Source of the DNA: a bacterium
GTDB lineage: Bacteria > Planctomycetota > JAFGQW01
Reading direction: 5' to 3'
NCBI GenBank assembly: GCA_030426805.1
Contig: JAUHXU010000005.1
Span: forward strand, 310,001 to 374,000
Length of the DNA stretch: 64,000 nt
Made by a program: the position numbers and the translations under genes. The notes under the pieces were generated by a model. The model was not told the origin of the DNA, searched no databases, and saw nothing but the letters and a program-made list of their open reading frames with translations. Positions 1 through 7,100 of this stretch are shown piece after piece; the stretch's first letter is position 1, and each line of letters opens with the position of its first letter.

Positions 1-26
1 TGGCCACGGAGGCCGACCCGACATGA
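1..26 (+). CDS. 3' end of an upstream gene (partial)
   Basis: Reading in the frame that ends at TGA 24-26 gives the short tail ATEADPT before the stop. That TGA overlaps the ATG of the next gene (ATGA at 23-26), the coupling arrangement used repeatedly elsewhere in this window, so a same-operon upstream gene probably ends here. Too little sequence is present to say what it encodes. Confidence 0.3.
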
Positions 27-1330
27 GCGCCGCCGGCACCGAGACCGCAGCCGGGAACTACTTCGTCTCGAACTACCCGCCCTACTCGTTCTGGAAACGA
101 GACTTCGCACCGCGTGCGCTGGCGGCAATCGAGCGTGCTCCCGCCCCCGAGACGCCGCTCGGCGTCTACGTGCACATCCCGTTCTGTCGCCGCCGTTGCC
201 ACTTCTGCTACTTCCGCGTCTACACGGACAAGAACGCGCGCGACATCGAGCGATACGTCGACGCGGCGATCCGCGAGCTGGAGCGGTACGCGACGAAGCC
301 GATCATCGGCGGGCGCCTGCCGCGCGTCGTCTACTTCGGTGGCGGCACGCCGTCCTACCTCTCGGTCAAGCAGCTCACGCACCTCAGCGAGGAGATGAAG
401 CGACTGCTCCCGTGGGACGAGGTCGAGGAGGTCACGTTCGAGTGCGAGCCGGGCACGTTGACGCGGCCGAAGCTCGAGTTCCTCCGCGAAATGGGCGTCA
501 CGCGGCTGAGCCTCGGCGTCGAGCACTTCGACGAGGCGATCCTCAAGCTCAACGGCCGCGCGCACGGCGCGAAGGAGATCGACCGCGTCTGGGCGTGGGC
601 GCAGGAGATCGGCTTCCCGCAGATCAACGTCGACCTGATCGCCGGGATGATGGGCGAGACCGAGGAGGGCTGGCAGCGCGTCACCGACCGCATCGTCGCG
701 ATGCAGCCCGACAGCGTGACGATCTACCAGATGGAGGTGCCGTACAACACCGGCATCTACAAGGAGATGAAGGACCGCGGCGAGGACGTCGCGCCGGTCG
801 CGACCTGGGACACGAAGCGGCGCTGGGTCTCCGAGACGTTCGCCGCACTGGAGGCGACCGGCTACCGGGTGAACAGCACGTGCACCGCGGTGCGCGATCC
901 GGACACGAAGTTCCGCTACCGCGACGGTCTCTTCTCGGGCGCCGACCTGATCGGCCTCGGTGTCGCGTCGTTCGGTCACCTCGGCGGAACGCACTATCAG
1001 AACGAGCACGACTGGGAACCCTACATCCAACGGCTCGATTCCGGCGAACTCCCGATCCACCGGGCGCTCGAACCGACCGAGGAAGAACGGCTCGTCCGCG
1101 CGGTGATCCTGCAGCTCAAGCTCGGATCGGTCGACGCGGCGGCACTCGAAGAGCGCTTCGGCGTCGACATCCGTCGACGTTTTGCCGACGAGTTCGCGCG
1201 ACTCCGGGAGCAGGGGCACCTGCAGGAAGACGGCGACGTGCTCCGCCTGACGCGTGGCGCGCTGCTGCAGGCGGATCGACTGATCCTCGACTTCTTCCTC
1301 CCGGAACATCGCGACGCACGCTACGCCTGA
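23..1330 (+). CDS. Radical SAM protein, HemN/HemW (coproporphyrinogen oxidase-like) family
   Basis: 435 residues. The N-terminal region carries HIPFCRRRCHFCYF, a CX3CX2C radical SAM cluster site at C55, C59 and C62, followed by the SAM-binding glycine stretch YFGGGTPSYL. The C-terminal part resembles the HemW-type winged region (LKLGSVDAAALEERFG). Members of this superfamily are oxygen-independent coproporphyrinogen III dehydrogenases, heme chaperones or other radical enzymes, so the name alone does not prove a heme role. The start has a GGAGG motif 10 bases upstream. The stop overlaps the next start (TGATG), which couples it to the halogenase-like flavoprotein. That pairing argues for a small-molecule or cofactor-modifying role rather than general heme synthesis, but this is inference. 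Confidence 0.85.
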   Translation: MSAAGTETAAGNYFVSNYPPYSFWKRDFAPRALAAIERAPAPETPLGVYVHIPFCRRRCHFCYFRVYTDKNARDIERYVDAAIRELERYATKPIIGGRLPRVVYFGGGTPSYLSVKQLTHLSEEMKRLLPWDEVEEVTFECEPGTLTRPKLEFLREMGVTRLSLGVEHFDEAILKLNGRAHGAKEIDRVWAWAQEIGFPQINVDLIAGMMGETEEGWQRVTDRIVAMQPDSVTIYQMEVPYNTGIYKEMKDRGEDVAPVATWDTKRRWVSETFAALEATGYRVNSTCTAVRDPDTKFRYRDGLFSGADLIGLGVASFGHLGGTHYQNEHDWEPYIQRLDSGELPIHRALEPTEEERLVRAVILQLKLGSVDAAALEERFGVDIRRRFADEFARLREQGHLQEDGDVLRLTRGALLQADRLILDFFLPEHRDARYA

Positions 1331-2577
1331 TGAACGACTCCTCGCCCTGCGACGTCCTCGTGATCGGCGCCGGCCCCGCCGGCACCGCCGCCGCGACGGT
1401 GCTCGCCCAGCACGGCCGCTCGGTGCGGATCGTCGAGAAGTCGACGTTCCCCCGCTACTCGATCGGCGAGTCGCTGATCCCCTACTGCTGGTTCACGCTC
1501 GAACGGCTCGGCATGCTCGACGCGATGGAAGCCGCCGGCTTCCAGAAGAAGCACAGCGTGCAGTTCGTGAACCCCGACGGCCGCGTCTCGCAGCCGTTTT
1601 TCTTCGAGCAGCACTTCGACCATCCGGCATCGACCACGTGGCAGGTGCTGCGAGCCGACTTCGATCGGCTGCTCCTCGACAACGCACGCGCGAAGGGTGT
1701 CGACGTCGTCGAGGGCACGCGCGTGACCGACTTCATCCGCGAGGACGGCCGCGTCGTCGGTGTGCACACCGCCAACGGCGCGAGCGGCGAGTTCCGCGCC
1801 CCACTGACGATCGACTGCAGCGGCCGCGGCTCGCCGGCGGTCGCGCGCAACCGGTGGCGCGTCTCGGACGACCGGCTCAAGCGCATCGCGATCTGGACCT
1901 ACTACCGCGGCGCGGTGCGCGACCCGGGCCGCGACGAAGGGGCGACCACGGTCGCGTTCCTGCCCGAGGGCGGCTGGTTCTGGTACATCCCGCTCGCGAA
2001 CGACCTCGTCAGCGTCGGGGCGGTCGCGACGAGCGACTACCTCTTCTCCGAGACGCGCGACCTCGCGACCGTGTTCGACCGCGAAGTCGCGCGGAACAAG
2101 TGGATCGAGGCGCACCTCGCGCCCGGCACGCGCTGCGGCGCGCCCGGTTTCGACGACGGACCGCTCTACGTGACGAGCGAGTGGTCGTATCGCGCCAAGC
2201 AGTGCGCCGAAGACGGGCTCGTGCTCGCCGGCGACGCACTGGGCTTCCTCGACCCGGTCTTCTCGTCGGGCGTGTTGCTCGCCCTCGTCGGCGGTGAGAA
2301 GGTCGGCGATGCGGCGCACGCCGCCCTCGAGGCGGACGACGTCTCGGCCGCACGCTTCGCCGACTACGGCGCGGAAATGGCCCGAGGTGTTGCCTCGATG
2401 CGCAGCCTCGTCTACGCGTTCTACGATCCGGCGTTTCGCATGCGCGACTTCATCCGCGCCTACCCGCATCTGCAGGGTGACATCACCGAGTGCTTGATCG
2501 GCAACGTCTTCCGGGACTTCACCGACCTGTTCTCGTCGATCGACGCGTTCGCCGGACGGACGAACGCCGCGTCGTGA
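1330..2577 (+). CDS. FAD-dependent oxidoreductase, flavin-dependent halogenase-like
   Basis: 415 residues beginning MNDSSPCDVLVIGAGPAG, a Rossmann GxGxxG motif for FAD. The segment KSTFPRYSIGESLIP matches the FPR..GESLIP block common to flavin-dependent halogenases and related monooxygenases, and GGWFWYIPL is close to the halogenase WxWxIP motif. A second FAD-contact block, LVLAGDALGFLDPVFSSGV, lies near residue 300. The start is the ATG overlapping the preceding stop by one base; a frame extending further upstream lies inside the radical SAM gene and is not needed. The family includes tryptophan and phenol halogenases but also non-halogenating reductases and hydroxylases (geranylgeranyl-reductase-like). 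The substrate cannot be read from sequence. Confidence 0.85.
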   Translation: MNDSSPCDVLVIGAGPAGTAAATVLAQHGRSVRIVEKSTFPRYSIGESLIPYCWFTLERLGMLDAMEAAGFQKKHSVQFVNPDGRVSQPFFFEQHFDHPASTTWQVLRADFDRLLLDNARAKGVDVVEGTRVTDFIREDGRVVGVHTANGASGEFRAPLTIDCSGRGSPAVARNRWRVSDDRLKRIAIWTYYRGAVRDPGRDEGATTVAFLPEGGWFWYIPLANDLVSVGAVATSDYLFSETRDLATVFDREVARNKWIEAHLAPGTRCGAPGFDDGPLYVTSEWSYRAKQCAEDGLVLAGDALGFLDPVFSSGVLLALVGGEKVGDAAHAALEADDVSAARFADYGAEMARGVASMRSLVYAFYDPAFRMRDFIRAYPHLQGDITECLIGNVFRDFTDLFSSIDAFAGRTNAAS

Positions 2578-2620
2578 GCGCGGCCGCGTCCGAACCGACC
2601 GACTGACCAGGGAGAACGCG

Positions 2621-3136
2621 ATGAGCTGGCTCTTCTTCGCCGTGCTGACGGTGACGATGTGGGGCGTCTACGGCATCTGCCTGCACACCGGGCAGGTGGC
2701 GATGGCCGATCCGGTCAACGGCCGCTGGAAGGCGTTCCTGTTCGTCGGCATCGCCTACTTCCTCGTCGCGGTGCTCGCGCCGCTGGCGATGCTCGTGATG
2801 AACGGCGCGTCGTGGGACATGCCGGCCAAGGGCGTCACCTGGTCGCTGATCGCCGGCTTCGTCGGTGCGGTCGGCGCGTTCGGCGTGCTGCTCGCGTTCG
2901 GCGCGAAGGGCTCGCCCGCGGTCGTGATGTCGATCGTGTTCGCGGGTGCGCCGATCGTGAATGCGGTCGTCGGGCTCGCGCTGCACCCCCCGGCCGGCGG
3001 CCTCTCGTCGCTCCGCTGGCAGTTCGTCGCGGGGATCGCGCTCGCGGCGATCGGCGGCTGCCTCGTTACGCTCTACAAGCCCGCCCCCGGCGCCAAGCCG
3101 GCACCGACGGCGACGACCGCCACGGCCGACGAGTAG
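2621..3136 (+). CDS. EamA/DMT-like integral membrane protein
   Basis: 171 residues with about five hydrophobic segments, starting MSWLFFAVLTVTMWGVYGI and ending in a soluble Ala/Pro/Thr tail after residue 150. The pattern of short helices, GSPAVVMSIVFAGAPIVNAVVG and a final helix ending in LVTLYKP resembles one half of a drug/metabolite-transporter (EamA) protein, so a homodimer would be needed to make a full transporter. An SD-like AGGGAGAA stands before the ATG. It lies 43 bases after the flavoprotein stop on the same strand, so it may be the export or import partner of the radical SAM/flavoprotein pair. A strong hairpin follows the gene. The substrate is unknown. Confidence 0.7.
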   Translation: MSWLFFAVLTVTMWGVYGICLHTGQVAMADPVNGRWKAFLFVGIAYFLVAVLAPLAMLVMNGASWDMPAKGVTWSLIAGFVGAVGAFGVLLAFGAKGSPAVVMSIVFAGAPIVNAVVGLALHPPAGGLSSLRWQFVAGIALAAIGGCLVTLYKPAPGAKPAPTATTATADE

Positions 3137-3163
3137 CGGAGACACGACGCCGGAGTACGCGAA

Positions 3164-3191
3164 ACGGGGCGCCGCGAGAGCGGCGCCCCGT
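3164..3191. terminator. Bidirectional hairpin terminator between convergent genes
   Basis: A perfect 12-bp inverted repeat, arms ACGGGGCGCCGC (3164-3175) and its complement (3180-3191), encloses the tetraloop GAGA. It sits between the stop of the EamA-like gene and the stop of the convergent pilin-like gene. No long T run follows on either side, so it may act as a Rho-independent-like hairpin or an mRNA 3' end stabiliser. Confidence 0.75.
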
Positions 3192-3215
3192 CGTCGTTCG
3201 TCTTCGGTCGTCGGC

Positions 3216-4484
3216 TCAATAGAGCGCCGGCGACGCGTCGCGCCAACGGACGGCGACGAAGTTCCCGCCCGTGCCCCCGTTCCCCGGCGTGCTCGGCGGG
3301 TTCGACGCGAGCGAAGTGTCGTAGTGCAGCGACATGCCCTGCAAATCGAGTTGCTTCGCCGCGATCGCGCCGTAGACCTCGCCTTTGTCACTGCGGATCT
3401 TCGCGTAGTGCTCCGGTGCGTAGACCGCCATCGCACTCTGGGATCCGCCGGTCAGTTTGATCTCCGGACTCGTGGGCGGCGTCACGCCGTCGTACTCGTA
3501 CGGATACGCGATGATCTCGAAGTTCCGCGCCAACTCTGTCGAGTTGACGATCGCGCCGCCCGACAGATCGACGTCGCCGGTGATGTAGAACTTCGTCTCT
3601 CCTGACAGGACAATCGTGGCCTGCCCATTGAACTTGATGGAGCTGAAGAAGTAGTTCCCGGGCGGGAACGTCGCCACCCCCTTGACCGAGAGCGCCTTCG
3701 TGTCCGGATCGTACGATACCTTGTTACCAACGATATCACCGTTGCGGTTGTTCGCGTAGGCGGCATCGAACTCAGCCTTCGCGGGGGGCGGCAATACGAC
3801 CGGCTCCTGAAGGGATGACTCCACTCCGTTGTGGTGAGCACCGCCGGGATAGAAAATCTCTCCGGGCCCCGGATGGATGTCCCCGCGAATAACCACCTTG
3901 TTTCCGCCCGAAATCGCACCGTTCGCCGTGAGTATTCCCTTCTCCCCGGCGAAGGTGCCGAGGCCGTCGGAGTTCGTCGCCTGCGATGCGTACGAGCCGG
4001 CCGCCGAGTCGTAGCTGTCGAGCGACAGATCGCCCTTCATGTCGATGTCGCCGAGCGACACGAAGCCGTTGGCATACACCCAGCGGTGACTCCCGGGACC
4101 CGCTTGGACGACCGTCTCGACGTGGCGGCGCACGTCGTTCACGATTCCGACGCCAAACAGCATGTAGCGACCGTCCTCGATCTTCGTCGCGGTGACGTCG
4201 AAGGTGCCCTCGGCGAAATCGCCGGCCGCATCGCCGATCGTTCCGCATTTGTCGAGGTCCTCGTCGCGGTTCAGCTCGAGGATCGCGCGGGCGATGCCCG
4301 CATCGGCCACCGCGAGCGCCTTCGTCGCGTTGGCCTGCAGCTCCGCGCGGTCGTGGTTGCTCTTGCCCGTCAACAGCGCCGACGAGCCGACCGCCATCAT
4401 CAGGATGATCATCGCGAGCACGGGGATCGTCGAGAGCCCCCGCTCGCGCGAGCGATCGCCAGAATCAGTTGCGTACGGTGACAT
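3216..4484 (-). CDS. PilX-like secreted/pseudopilin protein
   Basis: 422 residues from the ATG at 4484, chosen because GGAGGG stands just upstream and it overlaps the end of the preceding gene by 20 bases; a longer frame to 4532 lacks an SD. Near the N terminus RGLSTIPVLAMIILMMAVGSS is a single hydrophobic helix followed by the charged-helix pattern (ALAVADAGIARAILEL) typical of PilX/GspK-like minor pilins, although no clean prepilin peptidase site with Glu at +5 is present. The rest is a Gly/Asp/Ser-rich beta-type domain (GKGILTANGAISGGNKV-like repeats) resembling the polar or bactofilin-like C-terminal region found on PilX-like proteins. It is third in a pilin-type operon and probably assembles with the two upstream prepilins at a type IV pilus or type II secretion machine. 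Confidence 0.7.
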   Translation of the reverse strand: MSPYATDSGDRSRERGLSTIPVLAMIILMMAVGSSALLTGKSNHDRAELQANATKALAVADAGIARAILELNRDEDLDKCGTIGDAAGDFAEGTFDVTATKIEDGRYMLFGVGIVNDVRRHVETVVQAGPGSHRWVYANGFVSLGDIDMKGDLSLDSYDSAAGSYASQATNSDGLGTFAGEKGILTANGAISGGNKVVIRGDIHPGPGEIFYPGGAHHNGVESSLQEPVVLPPPAKAEFDAAYANNRNGDIVGNKVSYDPDTKALSVKGVATFPPGNYFFSSIKFNGQATIVLSGETKFYITGDVDLSGGAIVNSTELARNFEIIAYPYEYDGVTPPTSPEIKLTGGSQSAMAVYAPEHYAKIRSDKGEVYGAIAAKQLDLQGMSLHYDTSLASNPPSTPGNGGTGGNFVAVRWRDASPALY

Positions 4485-5073
4485 GGACCCTCCGCGTGAC
4501 AGTGTTGTAGTGGCCATTGCCGTCGGGTGCATCGGCGCGGACGCGCACGATGATCGTGCGGCCGGTGCGCGAGAACTTGACGTCGGTGAGCCCTTCCGCC
4601 AGGTCGATCTTGGACGGGCCGACCTCCAGGCGCAGACGCCCTTCGCTCAGCGTGATGCGCGAAGACGGCTCGTAGTTCTTCGTCTTGGTCTCCTCCTCGC
4701 CGCCACCGAGCAGCGGCTCGAGCAGCTTCTCGCCCAAATCGCCGCCGGTCCGCTGCACCTCGAGCTTCGTTTCATCCTCGGGGAGCAGCGCGTTCGCGAG
4801 CCGCTGGAAATCGAGCGTCCCGGCGGTCGTCGGCTCCTCGGGCACGCTCTTGAGCGAGTCGAACGTCGCGCTCCGGAGCCGGTGTGCGATCCGCTCGGTC
4901 GCGCGACGCACGCGCTCCTGGAGTTGGTCGCGGCTCGTGAGGGTCTCGTGCGAATCGACGGACGCCTGCATCGACCCGAAGAACGGAATCATCGCGACCA
5001 GCAGAAAGCCGGTCGCGACGATCGCTTCGAGCGCCGTGACGCCGGCGCAGCGATGGTTTCGTTTGTCAGTCAT
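4465..5073 (-). CDS. Type IV prepilin-like protein (PilW/GspJ type)
   Basis: 202 residues from the ATG at 5073, which lies two bases after the upstream stop with a GGAG seven bases ahead; an earlier in-frame start at 5142 would run inside the upstream gene. The N terminus CAGVTALEAIVATGFLLVA is a class III signal peptide: cleavage after Gly gives V-T-A-L-E with Glu at +5, followed by a hydrophobic helix. After the helix there is a long amphipathic stretch (RDQLQERVRRATERIAHRL) and a beta-rich C-terminal domain with VRVRADAPDGNGHYNTVTR. This is the architecture of minor pilins and pseudopilins processed by PilD. It is coupled to genes on both sides. Confidence 0.8.
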   Translation of the reverse strand: MTDKRNHRCAGVTALEAIVATGFLLVAMIPFFGSMQASVDSHETLTSRDQLQERVRRATERIAHRLRSATFDSLKSVPEEPTTAGTLDFQRLANALLPEDETKLEVQRTGGDLGEKLLEPLLGGGEEETKTKNYEPSSRITLSEGRLRLEVGPSKIDLAEGLTDVKFSRTGRTIIVRVRADAPDGNGHYNTVTRRVHVTVRN

Positions 5074-5075
5074 CG

Positions 5076-5597
5076 TTAGCTCCCGGTATCGACGAGCACG
5101 GTGTCCAAGCGGAACACGCGATCGCCGAGCTTGCCCTGCCAACGAATCTCGATCGTCACCGGCAGGAAGCGGTAGGTCAGGTTCTTGGGCAGTGCGTCGA
5201 TCTTGCCGTCCGAATCGAGATCGGCCGGCATCCCGAGGCGCGCGTCCTTGACGTCCTCGCGAAGGTCGTTGCCGACCATCGGAAAGAGAACGCGGCCGAC
5301 GCGGCCATCCTTGTCGGACTTCGCCGGGGCGAGTCCGTCGACGTCGAACTGCTGCGCGCTGGTCCCGTGAAACGTGGACAGCACAGTGCCAAAGTCAGTG
5401 CCTCTCACGATCTCGAGCTGACTGCGCGCCGCTTCCGCGACGACGATCAATTCCTTGTTGAGATCGGTCTGGCGATAGTGTGTCACCGTGAGAGACGCCT
5501 GCGTCAGCGCTCCAACGGCCATGACCGACAGCGCGATCATCAGCTCGATGAAGCTGTAGCCGCCTTGATTGCGGCGTCGACGGGCGACCGAGTTCAT
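5076..5597 (-). CDS. Type IV prepilin-like protein (PilV/GspI type)
   Basis: 173 residues. The N terminus RRRRNQGGYSFIELMIALSVMAVGAL is a near-textbook prepilin leader: basic residues, Gly at -1, then Y-S-F-I-E with Glu at +5 and a hydrophobic helix. The region after the helix (LIVVAEAARSQLEIVRG) and the short beta domain fit PilV/GspI minor pilins. GGAG lies eight bases before the ATG. It is the first of three overlapping or abutting prepilin genes. A HEAT-repeat gene lies about 140 bases upstream on the same strand. No secretin, ATPase or prepilin peptidase gene is in the window, so the assembly machine must be encoded elsewhere. Confidence 0.85.
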   Translation of the reverse strand: MNSVARRRRNQGGYSFIELMIALSVMAVGALTQASLTVTHYRQTDLNKELIVVAEAARSQLEIVRGTDFGTVLSTFHGTSAQQFDVDGLAPAKSDKDGRVGRVLFPMVGNDLREDVKDARLGMPADLDSDGKIDALPKNLTYRFLPVTIEIRWQGKLGDRVFRLDTVLVDTGS

Positions 5598-5734
5598 GCG
5601 AAAAGCTCCAGCAACAGAGTGTGTGGATACGCATGTAATGAACGGTCAGCTGGAGACCGACTTGAACGGATCCGACAATTCTTGCGCGACACCAGCGGCT
5701 CGTCTCATCGCGCGACACTCGCACGCACCGCGGC

Positions 5735-6721
5735 TCAGCGGGGTTCGAGCCCGATCTCACTTCGGCATGCGTTCGGCATCGCCGAGACCTCTCGCCCGAC
5801 CACATCGGTGATCACGGCGTATGCCGCAGCTGCCAACTCGACGTCAGTGCTGCCGAGGAGGTGCACGAGATGCGCAGGCACGCCGCGCCCGCCTAGTTCT
5901 CCGAGCACGGCGCAAGCACGCAATCGAACCGAACGGCTCGGATGCTCGAGCGCCTGCGCGACGTCGAGAGCGATCGCGTCTCGACGGTAGCGGTGCATCG
6001 CCGCCTCGTCGAGGGCGGCAGTCACCAGTCGGACATCGTCGCTCGCCAGGTCCGCCGCGACTCGCGGGCGCTGCTCACGCTGCCACGTCGTCTCATCGCG
6101 AAGCCAGACGAACCAGCGCTCCGCGTCCCCTGGAGTATCGAGCCCGGTGATCCGGCACAACGCCCTATGCGCGGCTTGGCGCACATGCTCGTCTCCGTGG
6201 GCCAGCAAGTCGACGAGTGCCGGTACGGTCGCATGCGCGTGGACGTGCCCCGCCGCAAGGCACGCCGCACGCAAGATACGGCGATTGCCGGTAACATCGA
6301 TCAGCAGGGATGCGATGCACGCTGTCGTATCTTCGCCGATCGGCGCACAGCACCGTGCTCCGATCCGCCCGACGCCGGCGAGCGTCGCGAGGCGAAGCTC
6401 CGGCGCGTGCACCAGCGCGTGCTCGAGGAACGGGAGCGCGCGAGGTGAGTTCGACCGCGCTGCGGCATCGATCAGCGCACGACGCAACGCGGCGGGCGCT
6501 TCGATGAACGCCGGCAGAAGCCGGTCGAACGCGTGCGAATCGCGGGCGAGCAGCGCCGCCACGTACCCCGCCATCGTTTGGCGGCTCTGCGCCACGGCGG
6601 TCTTCCGCGATTCGTCGGCGCTCGGCCACGGTATCGCCATCAGCGTCGCGAGTGTCAGCGATGCGAACGCGACCACGTGAATCGTGGCCCCCGTTCGGCT
6701 CGCCGAGTGCGGTCCGCTCAT
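5735..6721 (-). CDS. HEAT-repeat protein with N-terminal membrane anchor
   Basis: 328 residues from ATG 6721 (AAGGG nine bases upstream); an alternative start at 6760 adds 13 residues. A hydrophobic segment near the N terminus (IHVVAFASLTLATLMAIPWP) is a signal or anchor. The remainder is built of helical pairs such as LRLATLAGVGRIG, VPALVDLLAHGDEHVRQAA and SVRLRACAVLGELGGRG, the form of HEAT or PBS-lyase-type repeats used for protein binding. No catalytic motif is visible. Two other HEAT-type secreted proteins occur in this window (27749-29518 and 60814-63399). Confidence 0.7.
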   Translation of the reverse strand: MSGPHSASRTGATIHVVAFASLTLATLMAIPWPSADESRKTAVAQSRQTMAGYVAALLARDSHAFDRLLPAFIEAPAALRRALIDAAARSNSPRALPFLEHALVHAPELRLATLAGVGRIGARCCAPIGEDTTACIASLLIDVTGNRRILRAACLAAGHVHAHATVPALVDLLAHGDEHVRQAAHRALCRITGLDTPGDAERWFVWLRDETTWQREQRPRVAADLASDDVRLVTAALDEAAMHRYRRDAIALDVAQALEHPSRSVRLRACAVLGELGGRGVPAHLVHLLGSTDVELAAAAYAVITDVVGREVSAMPNACRSEIGLEPR

Positions 6722-7100
6722 CGTGGCATGCCCTTCTCCTCGGAGCACGTCACGTCTCATCCTTCGACCAGACGTGCCCCCTCCAAACCTGCATGATCGG
6801 CCTCCACGCGAAGCGCTTCACTCGGAGGACGCATGCCCGTAGTCGACGGCAACCCTTGCTCATGTCGAATCCGAGACGATCGATGGTCGGAGCGACACAA
6901 GGACAAGGGGCGCAGCCGAATGAGAACGGTCCGATCGCGGGCCGGGATGAGGAGGGAACAAGATGCGCAGTTGCAATCTTCGATGCCTCCGGCGCCCGCG
7001 TGCGTTTCGAACGCGTTCCCGCGATCGCGACTTGCACCCCGCACCGCGACCGGCGACACTGCCTCGGAACCGACGCGCGGCAACCCGGGGAGCCTTGGCG
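6722..7100. other. Intergenic region between divergent genes
   Basis: About 380 bases separate the HEAT gene (minus) from the M28 peptidase (plus). Base composition looks less extreme than in neighbouring genes. I see no RNA gene or convincing small protein. A good SD (GAGGAGGGAACAAG) precedes an ATG at 6963 that is in frame with the peptidase and would add a 46-residue Arg-rich extension. Codon use there is poor, so it is more likely leader sequence than protein. Confidence 0.4.

Noticed and set aside
6963..7100. 46-residue N-terminal extension of the M28 peptidase
   Set aside because: A good SD precedes ATG 6963, but the translation is Arg-rich with poor codon use and the ATG at 7101 has its own SD followed by the TM anchor; kept only as an alternative.
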